Positions 1 to 8,184 of a DNA stretch of 64,000 nucleotides are shown piece by piece. The stretch's first letter is position 1. Each line of letters starts with the position of its first letter. Where the stretch lies: contig JAHBTE010000001.1 of the NCBI GenBank assembly GCA_019638675.1, positions 1,024,605 through 1,088,604 on the forward strand, in the 5' to 3' direction. Source of the DNA: Fimbriimonadaceae bacterium (lineage in GTDB: Bacteria > Armatimonadota > Fimbriimonadia > Fimbriimonadales > Fimbriimonadaceae). The notes beneath the pieces were generated by a model, which searched no databases, had not been told where the DNA came from, and worked only from the letters and a program-made list of their open reading frames with translations. Position numbers and translations under genes: made by a program.

Positions 1-730
1 CACGCTCTACAAATTCTGGGAAGCCCATACCAACCTCTACTTGAAAAACTCGGCTGAGGTGAAAATTTGAATATCCCGCTTTTTCGGCGGCGATGCTCAG
101 ACTCCAATACTGATCTGGGCAGCTACGAATCTCCTCTAGCAAGCGAGCAATGTTCTCGTTCTTCGGGGCTACACAGTTTGTGAGATAAGGTCGCTCGTAA
201 AGAGTGGTTGGGCATTCTTGAACAAAGTGGAGCCAGGCTCCCAGATAAGGGCCCTCAATTAGCCCTGCGCTGACTTTGTTCACTAGTGCGGTTGTGAGCT
301 GTTCAAAAATTGCGCAAGGGCGTGTGAGTTGGTTAATAATTTTGAGTTCGGTTCTTTGCTCAGTTTGTGGAATAGTGGGAATCGGTTTCGTTACCTTGAT
401 CCATTGATGGATTCCACGTCCAAAAACGAGTACAGATCTTAAACTTCCTGATGTCTCGATTGTTGTGCCCGGAGTTATGATGGTGGATGTTCCATCGGCA
501 AACTGACAAACGGCACTGCCTGTAATGGAATGAAGAATGAGGGATTGTGATAAATCTACTTGCTGAAACGAATACATGGGTTCACTGAGTTCGCCAGCAA
601 TGAACTCAACAGAGCATCCAGATTGCACTTTTTGAGCGATCACAGTGGAGGTGAGTGGCAAGCGGACATCCGATAAGGATTGCGGATAATGTTGATCAGA
701 GGTATTCGGTTTTTCAGAATTTATTGTCAT
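1..730 (-). CDS. AraC-family transcriptional regulator (partial, 3' end off the left edge)
   Basis: An open frame of 243 codons runs leftwards from an ATG at 728-730 and leaves the window without a stop. The last visible part (SLSIAAEKAGYSNFHLSRVF followed by a GFPEF motif) is a classic first helix-turn-helix of an AraC/XylS DNA-binding domain, and the second HTH must lie outside the window. The first 180 or so residues read as a sensing domain: a cupin-like beta stretch (SVEFIAGELSEPMYSF, then ILHSITGSAVCQF) is plausible, but I cannot name the ligand. The frame stays open upstream to another ATG at 776-778, so the start is not certain. The nearest complete gene, DAHP synthase, is divergent, so its target is unknown. 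Family assignment is secure; specificity is not. Confidence 0.82.
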   Translation of the reverse strand, partial: MTINSEKPNTSDQHYPQSLSDVRLPLTSTVIAQKVQSGCSVEFIAGELSEPMYSFQQVDLSQSLILHSITGSAVCQFADGTSTIITPGTTIETSGSLRSVLVFGRGIHQWIKVTKPIPTIPQTEQRTELKIINQLTRPCAIFEQLTTALVNKVSAGLIEGPYLGAWLHFVQECPTTLYERPYLTNCVAPKNENIARLLEEIRSCPDQYWSLSIAAEKAGYSNFHLSRVFQVEVGMGFPEFVER

Positions 731-915
731 GAGAAGTTGGTCGGTGCATCGTGACGCGGCAACGCACGAAAGCGCCATTTGGTGGGAAAGGGGCAGGACA
801 CTTTTATGCACACTAAACGTGATAACGTGACCTTCACAGGCAAAACTACCATAGTACAGTGGCAATAACTTGCGGATTTCGGGACTGATTTGCCAAGCAA
901 CGACCTTTGACCCAC

Positions 916-950
916 AAAAAAATCGGTGCGAATTATGCGCTTCGCACCGA
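916..950 (-). terminator. Rho-independent terminator reading leftwards
   Basis: A perfect 10-bp stem (TCGGTGCGAA at 923-932, TTCGCACCGA at 941-950) closes an 8-nt loop. Read on the minus strand it is followed directly by seven T residues (916-922). No minus-strand protein gene lies upstream of it, so it terminates either a small RNA from about 951-1200 or transcription entering from aroF-side DNA, or it acts as a leader attenuator for the AraC gene. Confidence 0.75.
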
Positions 951-1248
951 ATGAGAGGATTATGTTTTTGATCTTTCGAGAGATCGCTTTGATAACTTCC
1001 ATTCTCTTTGAAAGGGCTTTTCAGTTACGGAATGTGTAGTTTCGTTCGCAATGACGATAATGCCATGGAATTTACTGGAATTCAATGCCATGCGTTGAAA
1101 ATGACAAGAAAGTTATACACGCACGATATCGTTATGGGAATTTTGAGTCTGAAGAGCTTTTCTCTCAAAAACGTAGATAGTCCCGTCTGATCAGTTCCGT
1201 GAGCCTCATTACCCCCAGATGATAGTTTTCAGGCGTGGTACAAAACAT
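951..1248. other. Intergenic region between the AraC and DAHP synthase genes
   Basis: About 300 bases without a convincing protein gene. Short open frames on both strands (for example 1008-1190) have no ribosome-binding site and no recognisable protein character. The region must hold the promoter of the DAHP synthase gene and possibly that of an unannotated minus-strand transcript ending at the terminator at 916-950. I see no T-box, tryptophan-leader or other recognised aromatic amino acid riboswitch pattern. Confidence 0.4.
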
Positions 1249-2316
1249 ATGAGCATGGATCTTCCCATTGATGACGTTAGGATAAAAAACACACGGCCTT
1301 TGATCCAGCCTGCCATCCTGACGGAAGAAATTGCGAGAACGTTGGTTCAGAGCCAAAGAATCGCGCAATGGCGACGAGAAGTCGAAGCGATCGTCAAAGG
1401 GACAGACCAACGTATTTTGGTCGTGGCAGGGCCGTGCAGTATTCACTCTGCTGATGCTTGCCTAGAATATGCAGCGAAGCTTAAGGAGCTTCATGATCAG
1501 TTTTCTAGCGATCTATTTATTATCATGCGGGCTTATTTTGAAAAGCCGCGTACGGTTGGTGGCTGGAAGGGTTTAATTAACGATCCTGAACTTGATGGCA
1601 CCCACAAAATCAACACAGGATTGCGAGTTGCTCGCGGATTTCTGCGAGATTTAGCTGAACTTGGCATCCCGGCCGGAACCGAATTCCTGGATACGACTGT
1701 TCCCCAACACATTGCGGATTTCATAACCTGGGGAGCAATTGGTGCCCGTACCGTTGAGAGTCAAACCCATCGAGAACTTGCGAGCGGGCTTAGTATGCCG
1801 ATCGGGTTCAAAAATGCAACCGATGGACGAATTCAACCGGCGGTCGATGCTGTTCTTTCAGCCGAGCGAAGCCACTGGTTCCCAAGCACAACTAAAGATG
1901 GAGTCGCGGCACTGAGTGAAACAACGGGCAACGATACGTGCCACATCATTCTTCGTGGTGGACAGTCCGGGCCAAACTTTGAAACATTCCACGTTGCCGA
2001 AGCTTGCGAGCGACTCACTCACGCAGGTTTGCGCCCTAGTGTGATGGTGGATTGTAGTCATGGCAACAGCGGCAAGGACTATCGAAAGCAGCCAGCGGTT
2101 TGCGATTCGTTGATTTCTCAGATTGCTTCTGGATCAGGTCGAGTTTTTGGAGTGATGATTGAAAGTCATCTCGAAGAAGGCAGGCAGGATTACGTGCCAG
2201 GACGCGAGTTGCTCTACGGACAAAGCATCACCGATAGCTGTGTAAATCTTGCGCAAACGGTGCCGATGTTGGAAGGTTTAGCGTACGCAAACCAGAAACG
2301 ATTGAGCAAAGTTTAG
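1249..2316 (+). CDS. aroF: 3-deoxy-7-phosphoheptulonate synthase (DAHP synthase, class I AroFGH type)
   Basis: Catalyses the first step of the shikimate pathway, condensing phosphoenolpyruvate and erythrose 4-phosphate. The 355-residue protein follows E. coli AroG/AroF from end to end: an N-terminal DVRIKNTRPL segment, GPCSIHSADACLEYA, RAYFEKPRT, GWKGLINDP, GTEFLDTTVPQ, GAIGARTVESQ, HRELASGLSMPIGFKN, CHIILRGG, MVDCSHGN and GVMIESHLEEG, which carry the PEP, phosphate and metal ligands. An ATG at 1219 would add ten residues unlike the family; ATG 1249 (or 1255) gives the usual N-terminus. The N-terminal arm that binds feedback amino acids is present, but which amino acid it senses cannot be read. 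aroQ, another shikimate gene, lies far away at 60986-61426. Confidence 0.95.
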   Translation: MSMDLPIDDVRIKNTRPLIQPAILTEEIARTLVQSQRIAQWRREVEAIVKGTDQRILVVAGPCSIHSADACLEYAAKLKELHDQFSSDLFIIMRAYFEKPRTVGGWKGLINDPELDGTHKINTGLRVARGFLRDLAELGIPAGTEFLDTTVPQHIADFITWGAIGARTVESQTHRELASGLSMPIGFKNATDGRIQPAVDAVLSAERSHWFPSTTKDGVAALSETTGNDTCHIILRGGQSGPNFETFHVAEACERLTHAGLRPSVMVDCSHGNSGKDYRKQPAVCDSLISQIASGSGRVFGVMIESHLEEGRQDYVPGRELLYGQSITDSCVNLAQTVPMLEGLAYANQKRLSKV

Positions 2317-2330
2317 ATAAACTTTAATGC

Positions 2331-3404
2331 GTGACTTCGCTCGTCATGCTCGCGGTACTCATGCAACCGAACCAATTCACTGAAATGGGTTCTGAAACCC
2401 TGCAAATGATTCGGCGCGACTACTATATGCCTGATCGTAAATTGTACGGGGAATCCATAACTCCGGGCGCAAAGCCAAAGCAGGTTTCGTTTAATTGGGG
2501 AGTCGGGGTTATGCTTTCGGCACTAGCGGCGGGAGCAAAATCTGGCCCTCAATTCAAGCCATGGCTGGCGGAATATGCTGACCAAACCCACACTTATTGG
2601 AATCCCGCAGGGCCAGTTCCGGGATACGATGTCCTTCCCATGCCGAAGCCAGTCGACCGTTATTACGACGACAACGCTTGGATGGTGATGGCACTCTGTG
2701 AATCTTATCAATTGCTTGGCGACAAAAAGTATCTGACCTGGGCGCAGGAGGCTTTAGCTTATGTTCTGAGTGGTGAAGATTCAAAGCTAGGCGGCGGAAT
2801 CTACTGGCGTGAATCGGATAAGAAATCTAAGAACACATGTAGCAACGGGCCAAGTGCAGCGGCTTGTTTAGCGGTTTACGAGTTGACTGGCGACAAAAAG
2901 CTCCTCAATAAAGCGGTGGAGATCTACGCTTGGACGAAGAAGAATCTGCAAGATCCAAGTGACTCGCTTTATTGGGATAACGTGAACTTAGAAGGCAAAA
3001 TCGAAAGAACGAAGTGGTCTTACAACACGGCCCTCATGATTCGAACTGCAGCTCATTTGTACCGAGAAACTAGAAACCCTCAGTATCGGGAAGACGCGTT
3101 GCGGATGGTGAAGTCGAGTAAAGCTAAGTGGTTACCTGAAGGGCAGTACAAAGATATCGCTCGGTTCGCTCATCTGCTTCTTGAGTCGTGGCTAATCGCT
3201 AAAGAATTGATTCCTGAATCTAAAGTTGAATTTGGTGAGGTATCAGTTCCTCTGATGACTCTTCAAAAGATGCGTTCTCGCGAAGGGCATTATCCAGGAA
3301 ATTGGGCCGCTACCTCGCCAGAAAAGAAGCAAGAAATTCCTCTGATAGACCAGGCATCGTACGCCCGCGCTTGTTTCGTTTTAGCTCAAGCGAATAAAAA
3401 TTAG
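2331..3404 (+). CDS. Glycoside hydrolase family 76 (alpha-1,6-mannanase-like), secreted
   Basis: A 357-residue protein with the GH76 (alpha/alpha)6-barrel pattern. The adjacent aspartates in RYYDDNAWMVMA (D113, D114) are the conserved catalytic pair of the family. Aromatic-rich segments (YWNPAGP, GGGIYWRESD, YWDNVN, KWSYNTALMIR) line the expected substrate cleft. The N-terminus (MTSLVMLAVLMQP from GTG 2331, or from ATG 2346) is a short hydrophobic leader, so the enzyme probably acts outside the cytoplasm on alpha-mannan-type polymers. The gene follows aroF by 14 nt but has no functional link to it. A strong promoter-like sequence just after its stop separates it from the TetR gene. Confidence 0.85.
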   Translation: MTSLVMLAVLMQPNQFTEMGSETLQMIRRDYYMPDRKLYGESITPGAKPKQVSFNWGVGVMLSALAAGAKSGPQFKPWLAEYADQTHTYWNPAGPVPGYDVLPMPKPVDRYYDDNAWMVMALCESYQLLGDKKYLTWAQEALAYVLSGEDSKLGGGIYWRESDKKSKNTCSNGPSAAACLAVYELTGDKKLLNKAVEIYAWTKKNLQDPSDSLYWDNVNLEGKIERTKWSYNTALMIRTAAHLYRETRNPQYREDALRMVKSSKAKWLPEGQYKDIARFAHLLLESWLIAKELIPESKVEFGEVSVPLMTLQKMRSREGHYPGNWAATSPEKKQEIPLIDQASYARACFVLAQANKN

Positions 3405-3411
3405 AGAAAAC

Positions 3412-3476
3412 TTGACATAAAAGAGCACACTTATGTTATATTAGGTGATCGTTCAACAAATGTTAGTTGATCAATC
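3412..3476 (+). promoter_or_regulatory. Promoter and candidate TetR operator upstream of the TetR gene
   Basis: A consensus -35 TTGACA (3412-3417) is followed by an AT-rich -10 region (TTATATT, 3436-3442). Immediately downstream, between 3446 and 3476, is an imperfect inverted repeat with TGATC at both outer ends and AACAAATGTT at the centre. This is the size and shape of an operator bound by a TetR dimer and overlaps the expected transcription start, suggesting autoregulation of the three-gene operon. Confidence 0.55.
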
Positions 3477-3491
3477 AAGTAGGAACTCAAA

Positions 3492-4136
3492 ATGAGCACT
3501 GCAGCCACAGATACCAGAGCGAAGCTAATCGAATCAGCTCGTGATCTTTTTATGATTCAGGGGTACCACAGCACCGGAATCTCTCAGATTCTCAAGCGTG
3601 CTGAAGTGAACAGTGGGAGCCTGTACTATTTCTTCCCAACCAAAGAAGATTTGTTGCTTGCGGTTCTTGAGTGGTACCGCGATCACATTGAAGATGATCT
3701 TCTCGCCATCCACACGGCTCATGTTTCTGATCCCGTAGAAAAAATCTTTGCGTTGCTGGACGGTTATCGCCAAATGCTGCACATGTTCGAGTTTGAGATG
3801 GGATGCCCAATCGGCAACTTGGCTCTTGAAGTCACAAACACGCACCCAGCGGTCAGAAGTTTGCTGCTCGTGAACTTTGAGCAGTGGGTGGATTCCGTTG
3901 AAGGATTTTTGAACGAAGCGGCTGACCGATTTCCCGAAGACTTAGACCGTCGCGCGCTGGCTGTACACATTCTTGCGACGATGGAAGGCGGAGTTATGCT
4001 TGCTCGTACATACCGAAGTTTGCGAGTATTTGATAACGCCGTCAACCAACTCCGCGACTACATTGAGCGACTTTTGATAATTGGTTCAACTTGGAGCGCA
4101 CCTAAATCTGCAACAAAAATCGAGGAATCAATATGA
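3492..4136 (+). CDS. TetR/AcrR-family transcriptional regulator
   Basis: A 214-residue protein with a typical TetR N-terminal helix-turn-helix at roughly residues 8-55 (KLIESARDLFMIQGYHSTGI, then GSLYYFFPTKEDLL). The C-terminal ligand domain has the GCPIGNLALE pattern of the YxaF/LmrA-like branch, which often senses flavonoids, drugs or other small aromatics. It is probably a repressor acting on the palindrome in its own promoter. Its stop overlaps the start of the WD40 gene by four bases (ATGA), so the two are translationally coupled and the WD40 and SRPBCC genes are likely its regulon. The ligand is unknown. Confidence 0.9.
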   Translation: MSTAATDTRAKLIESARDLFMIQGYHSTGISQILKRAEVNSGSLYYFFPTKEDLLLAVLEWYRDHIEDDLLAIHTAHVSDPVEKIFALLDGYRQMLHMFEFEMGCPIGNLALEVTNTHPAVRSLLLVNFEQWVDSVEGFLNEAADRFPEDLDRRALAVHILATMEGGVMLARTYRSLRVFDNAVNQLRDYIERLLIIGSTWSAPKSATKIEESI

Positions 4137-6109
4137 GCCTCTTTGCTACCCTCACCCTGAGTGCTGTACTCCAACAAGATGCCTCTTTTGACAGCTACCG
4201 TGCCCATATTGAAGCCGCCAACGCAGCACTTGCAAGCGGAGATATCCGCCGTGTGCAGGCGTGGCTAGATTCTGCCCCCGCACAGCATCGCGGTTGGGAG
4301 TGGAGTTATCTCAGCCACCAAGTCGATCGATCAATTGCAACATTTCAAGCGAGTAACGAAGGCATCACCAAGCTGGCGATGAGCCCGAATGGAGAACTTA
4401 TTGCTTCAACCGGCAACGATGGAGTTATCCGGCTATGGGATACGCAGAATCATCAAAAGGTCGCCGAGCTCAAAGGTCATACAGCCGCTGTTTTTGGGCT
4501 TCAATTTTCTCCCGATGGCAGCATGATTGTTTCCACTTGCCGAGATAATTCGATTCGCATTTGGGATGTTGCTGACAAAAAGGAAATCGGTGTTTTAGGA
4601 GAACATCCGGTTTCTCCGTACAACGCCGCGTTTACACCAGATGGAAAACGAGTCGTCTCCGTTGGGTGGCGTATGCATCCCGAGAAAAAGCATCCGGTCG
4701 GTTTAATTCGAGTTTGGGATGTAGAAACCAAAAAGATGCTTTCCGATCAGGATTACACGACGCATCCTCTTTCGTGTTTGAAATTTAGCGCAGATGGCTC
4801 GACGTGTTTTATCGGTACCTGGGAATTCCAGGTCGCCGTGATGAATATGGATACGTACCAGATTGACCGAGAGATCAAGCCGCCCGAGGGGATCGCTTAC
4901 AGTGCGGTTGACTGGGTGGATTTAGATTCAACCGGCAAACTTTTGATGACGGCGACGAAAGACAAAGAAGCCAAGATTTTTGAATCGGAAACGGGCAAAT
5001 ACGTTCGGTCATTGCACCACAACGGCCACGTGACCTCCGCTCAGTTCAATGGAAAATACGCAGTCACCTCAAGCCAGGATAACTCATTGCGAGTTTTTGA
5101 TGTTGAAACGGGTGAGCTCGTTGTCCGGCTTTTGGGGCAAGGACGAGTCGTAACTTGCCTTGCAATTACGCCAGATGGTTCAAAACTGTTTTCATCCGAC
5201 GGAGCAGGGAATATCAAAGTCTGGGATTTGAGGGATCCGGGCAGTTACCAGCCGCAGGTCTCTCTAGGCGGAAGCTGGAGTTGCGTTTTCAGTCCAGATT
5301 CTAAACGCATCGCGGTTGGAACGAACGAAAATGACATCGTGATTCTGGATGCCGGAACTCGCCAAGTATTGAAGCGAGTTGGGAAGTTTAACAACCTTGT
5401 GGTCGACGTTGCCTGGTCTGCCAATGGGAACTCGGTTGCGGGTGGGAGCAACGATGGAACGTTCCGTGCTTATGATGTTGCGACCGACCAAGAACTTTGG
5501 AAGTTTTCCGGCAAAGGTCAAATGAGGAGTGCGGCCTGGTCACGCGATGGCAAGTATGTTGCCTCCGGCGATGGTGGAACTGGCATTGCTTACGTATGGG
5601 ATGCTAAAACGGGCAAGGTAGTCGCTCAGCATCAAATGGAAGCGCTGACTCTCAACGCGGCATTTTCGCCCGATTCAAAAACTGCATATTTTGGATCGGG
5701 CAAAAAGTTAGTTGCGGTCAACATTGCTTCCGGAAAGGTTAGCCAGCAATTTGCGGATGCATCTGCGGATATCGTTGATGTTGCGGTCAGCCCAAATGGA
5801 AAGCAAGTTACGGTTGGAACAAGTGGCGGTCGCATCCACAACTTCGATACGGCGAATGGAAAAATGCTCTGGACTGCAGTCACAGATGGCACTCAGTGGG
5901 GCGTGGATTGGAGTCCAGATGGAACCCGTATCGCGAGCACCGGCTACGATTTTGCAATGCATCTGTGGCACCCGCAAACGGGAAAGGAAGTTTTCGCAAT
6001 CCGTGAACTGCCTATTCAAGGGTTTGACGTGAGATTTTCACCAGATGGTGAACAACTTGCTTACATGGGTGGCAGTGGATTGGTTTGGTGGATTAACAAA
6101 GGAAAGTAA
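4133..6109 (+). CDS. WD40-repeat protein
   Basis: A 658-residue protein with a short hydrophobic N-terminus (MSLFATLTLSAVLQQ) that may be a signal peptide. An alpha-helical segment follows (residues 15-60, ending RGWEWSYL, a phrase common in WD40 proteins of Planctomycetes and Armatimonadota). About 13 WD repeats then run to the C-terminus, recognisable by motifs such as DGVIRLWD, DNSIRIWD, AGNIKVWD, GIAYVWDA and FAMHLWHPQTG at about 40-residue intervals. This predicts one or two beta-propellers used as a protein interaction platform. No enzymatic domain is visible. It is coupled by a 4-base overlap to the upstream TetR gene and followed by the SRPBCC gene, so it probably shares their control. 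The partner is unknown. Confidence 0.88.
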   Translation: MSLFATLTLSAVLQQDASFDSYRAHIEAANAALASGDIRRVQAWLDSAPAQHRGWEWSYLSHQVDRSIATFQASNEGITKLAMSPNGELIASTGNDGVIRLWDTQNHQKVAELKGHTAAVFGLQFSPDGSMIVSTCRDNSIRIWDVADKKEIGVLGEHPVSPYNAAFTPDGKRVVSVGWRMHPEKKHPVGLIRVWDVETKKMLSDQDYTTHPLSCLKFSADGSTCFIGTWEFQVAVMNMDTYQIDREIKPPEGIAYSAVDWVDLDSTGKLLMTATKDKEAKIFESETGKYVRSLHHNGHVTSAQFNGKYAVTSSQDNSLRVFDVETGELVVRLLGQGRVVTCLAITPDGSKLFSSDGAGNIKVWDLRDPGSYQPQVSLGGSWSCVFSPDSKRIAVGTNENDIVILDAGTRQVLKRVGKFNNLVVDVAWSANGNSVAGGSNDGTFRAYDVATDQELWKFSGKGQMRSAAWSRDGKYVASGDGGTGIAYVWDAKTGKVVAQHQMEALTLNAAFSPDSKTAYFGSGKKLVAVNIASGKVSQQFADASADIVDVAVSPNGKQVTVGTSGGRIHNFDTANGKMLWTAVTDGTQWGVDWSPDGTRIASTGYDFAMHLWHPQTGKEVFAIRELPIQGFDVRFSPDGEQLAYMGGSGLVWWINKGK

Positions 6110-6122
6110 AGGAAACGAACAA

Positions 6123-6704
6123 GTGAAAATTGAATTGAGAACTGATAATGAAGTGAGTGATGCCTCCTGTAAAGCATCGACAGGTAAGTCGTTAACCGAA
6201 TGGTTTGCTTGGATTGACCAGGAACAATCGGGCAAGGGTCGGCGGGATGCGATTCAAGCGATTTATGATGCTACCGGCCGTGGGAAAGACGTCTGGTGGC
6301 CGACCGTGATATGGGTGGAGTACGAAAAGAGCAAAGGCATTGTAAAGAAAGATGGCTTAGCAGAAGGATTCAATATCTGCTCAACCAAAACCATTGCTGC
6401 GAGCGTGGACGATTGTTATAACGCATTCGTAGGTTCGGCAAAAGAGGGAGAAGCGTATTCTGATGCTAGCGGGAATCAAGGAACTTGGACACGGCTCAGA
6501 CCAGGGAAGGATGCTCGGATCGCTTGGCAAACGGCGGGAGTTGAAACTCCGACTCAGGTCGATGTTGCTTTTGCCGACAAAGGTAAGGGCAAAACCGGTG
6601 TGACCCTCATTCATCAGCGAATTCAAACTCCAGAGGAATCAGATGGGGTTCGCCGAGCTTGGGGCGGTTATTTTGACGATATGAAATCAAAACTGGAAGG
6701 TTAG
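6123..6704 (+). CDS. DUF4287-SRPBCC (AHSA1-like) domain protein
   Basis: The reading frame extends upstream to 6045, but that part overlaps the WD40 gene. GTG at 6123 has a good ribosome-binding site (AAAGGAAAC at 6111-6119) and gives a 193-residue protein. Residues about 14-65 (TGKSLTEWFAWIDQ through WWPTVIWVEYEKSKG) match the DUF4287 pattern. The rest (INICSTKTIAASVDDCYNAF-like start, then VDVAFADKGKGKTGVTLIHQ and a C-terminal GGYFDDMKSKLEG) is an SRPBCC/START-like hydrophobic-pocket fold of the AHSA1 group. Such proteins bind small hydrophobic ligands or act as chaperone cofactors; no specific role can be given. It is the last gene of the TetR operon and ends at a strong terminator. Confidence 0.8.
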   Translation: MKIELRTDNEVSDASCKASTGKSLTEWFAWIDQEQSGKGRRDAIQAIYDATGRGKDVWWPTVIWVEYEKSKGIVKKDGLAEGFNICSTKTIAASVDDCYNAFVGSAKEGEAYSDASGNQGTWTRLRPGKDARIAWQTAGVETPTQVDVAFADKGKGKTGVTLIHQRIQTPEESDGVRRAWGGYFDDMKSKLEG

Positions 6705-6714
6705 TCACAAACTT

Positions 6715-6753
6715 AAAAAGTCAGGGAGGCTGATTCAGCCTCCCTGACTTTTT
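6715..6753. terminator. Bidirectional Rho-independent terminator
   Basis: A near-perfect 19-bp inverted repeat (AAAAAGTCAGGGAGGCTGA and its complement) with A-tract on one side and T-tract on the other. It lies between the convergent SRPBCC gene and the small zinc-ribbon gene and can serve both. Confidence 0.9.
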
Positions 6754-6952
6754 AGATCAAAAGCAGAATAAATACGATTGCCATTATCAAAATTACAGGG
6801 ATAACCGCGCACCCATAGCCCATCACCTTTTGCTTAGCGAGTTGTTCCGATTCCGAACCAGTGTTGATTGGTCTGGAATCGCCGCAGATCATACACATCT
6901 CGGTATCTTGAGCTTTGCCACATTTACAAATCCAGGGGTTAGAACTAGGCAT
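6752..6952 (-). CDS. Small zinc-ribbon membrane protein
   Basis: A 66-residue protein with two CxxC-type knuckles near the N-terminus (WICKCGKAQD and MCMICGDSRP), forming a probable zinc ribbon of the RanBP2 or rubredoxin-knuckle kind. A polar linker and one C-terminal transmembrane helix (AVIPVILIMAIVFILLLI) follow. It should be tail-anchored in the inner membrane with the zinc ribbon in the cytoplasm. I do not recognise a named family. Its stop lies inside the bidirectional terminator. A second protein of similar plan is at 8663-8863. Confidence 0.7.
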   Translation of the reverse strand: MPSSNPWICKCGKAQDTEMCMICGDSRPINTGSESEQLAKQKVMGYGCAVIPVILIMAIVFILLLI

Positions 6953-7039
6953 ACAACGATCATATCTTAGTCCAAAAAATTAATGCAAAAAACCTAAAAT
7001 ATTCCGAATTGTCTGCAACCTGGCATTCAATATGCCGTA

Positions 7040-7070
7040 ATATCATAGTGATATCATATTGATATCAAGG
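7040..7070 (+). repeat. Three tandem 11-bp repeats (candidate operator) upstream of the SPFH gene
   Basis: ATATCATAGTG (7040-7050), ATATCATATTG (7051-7061) and ATATCAAGG (7062-7070) form a head-to-tail series with an exact 11-bp period, about one helical turn. The junctions create palindromic TGATATCA elements. Ribbon-helix-helix repressors bind iterated short boxes at this spacing, and an Arc-type protein is encoded two genes downstream at 7953-8132. The ribosome-binding AAGG of the SPFH gene sits in the last repeat, so occupancy would block expression. Confidence 0.5.
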
Positions 7071-7078
7071 AAATTTTG

Positions 7079-7939
7079 ATGAACGAGAAATCGATTCGCG
7101 TTTTGCCGGGCATGATCATGTTGCTCGTGACGCTGGCACTGGGAGCCGGCATGCTGTACGGATTCATCCGTGGGGCGGCAACCGATGATGGAGGTCTGGC
7201 AATCATGGCCCTTGTCTGCATGGTGGCGCTTATCCTCATGCTGTCCGGATTCTTTGTAGTTGAGCCAAACGGAAGCAAAGTGCTGCTCCTGTTCGGAAAA
7301 TATGTCGGTACGGTTAAAAAAGATGGCTTCCACTGGACGAACCCGTTCCAATCCAAACGGAACATGAGCCTCCGGGTTCGCACGTTCAATGGCGAAAAGC
7401 TTAAGGTTAATGATGCGAGCGGTAACCCCATTGAAATCGCTATCGTGGTTGTTTGGCGGGTGGTCGACACATACGCTGCTAGCTTCGACGTCGATATGTA
7501 CGACAGCTACGTCCACTTGCAAAGTGAAACCGCGCTACGACATTCCGCAGGTTCTTATCCATACGATGCCAGCGATGACCAAGTGAGCCTCCGCCAAAAC
7601 GCGGACGAGGTCAGTCAGCACATCAAAGATGAACTTCAATCTAAGTTGAAAATCGCAGGTGTTGAAGTGTTGGAAGCGCGGATTGCTCACCTCGCCTACG
7701 CTTCCGAAATCGCTGGTGCGATGCTTCGCCGACAACAAGCCGCCGCGGTGATCGCCGCCCGCCAACTCATCGTCGATGGCGCCGTGGGAATGGTCGAACA
7801 AGCTCTTGAGCGAATGGATCGTGAGAAGATGATCAATTTGGATGAAGAACGCAAAGCGGCGATGGTCAGCAACCTCATGGTTGTGCTCTGCAGCGATCAT
7901 CAAGCCACTCCGGTTGTAAACACAGGGTCGCTCTATTAA
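7079..7939 (+). CDS. SPFH/Band 7 membrane protein
   Basis: A 286-residue protein with two N-terminal transmembrane helices ([19 protein letters not shown] and [19 protein letters not shown]), then an SPFH/prohibitin domain: [97 protein letters not shown], and an alanine-rich flotillin-like helix ([20 protein letters not shown]). Such proteins form oligomeric rings on the inner membrane that organise membrane domains or regulate proteases. ATG 7079 is preferred over TTG 7076 because of the AAGG at 7067. The Arc-type gene starts 13 nt after its stop, an arrangement seen in other bacteria. Expression is probably controlled through the upstream repeats. Confidence 0.9.
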   Translation: MNEKSIRVLPGMIMLLVTLALGAGMLYGFIRGAATDDGGLAIMALVCMVALILMLSGFFVVEPNGSKVLLLFGKYVGTVKKDGFHWTNPFQSKRNMSLRVRTFNGEKLKVNDASGNPIEIAIVVVWRVVDTYAASFDVDMYDSYVHLQSETALRHSAGSYPYDASDDQVSLRQNADEVSQHIKDELQSKLKIAGVEVLEARIAHLAYASEIAGAMLRRQQAAAVIAARQLIVDGAVGMVEQALERMDREKMINLDEERKAAMVSNLMVVLCSDHQATPVVNTGSLY

Positions 7940-7952
7940 GTAGGTAATTCCC

Positions 7953-8132
7953 GTGGCCGATAAAAAATCGTTCCCGCTCCGACTGCCGCCAGAACTGCAC
8001 GATGAACTGCAGCGTCTGGCGGCGGCTGAGTTGCGTAGCGTGAACGCTCAAATCGAAATCCTTCTGCGCGAAGGGTTGAAAAAGCGGGGCATAGAAATCA
8101 GGCGCAAAGGGTCAGAACCAGATTCCGACTGA
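7953..8132 (+). CDS. Arc-type ribbon-helix-helix DNA-binding protein
   Basis: A 59-residue protein starting at GTG 7953 with AGGT at 7942-7945. It begins ADKKSFPLRLPPELHDELQ and continues LRSVNAQIEILLREGLKKRG, the beta-strand plus two-helix signature of Arc/Mnt repressors; the SVNAQIE segment is the typical Arc helix B start. The C-terminal tail (EIRRKGSEPDSD) is charged and flexible. It lies in an apparent operon after the SPFH gene. It is a good candidate to bind the 11-bp repeats at 7040-7070 and so autoregulate the group. It is not obviously an antitoxin: the gene downstream is Doc-like but has lost catalytic residues. Confidence 0.85.
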   Translation: MADKKSFPLRLPPELHDELQRLAAAELRSVNAQIEILLREGLKKRGIEIRRKGSEPDSD

Positions 8133-8184
8133 TTTCGAGCGGGTCGGTCTACGAAAATCCGGCTCTGCCGAGCATAATAGAGTA

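Noticed and set aside
727-1002. A 91-codon minus-strand frame overlapping the AraC start
   Set aside because: It reads straight through a strong terminator hairpin, ends inside the AraC start codon, and has no protein-family character or ribosome-binding site.
1003-1248. A T-box or aromatic amino acid attenuator before the DAHP synthase gene
   Set aside because: No T-box core, leader peptide with Trp/Tyr/Phe codons, or terminator on the plus strand was found.
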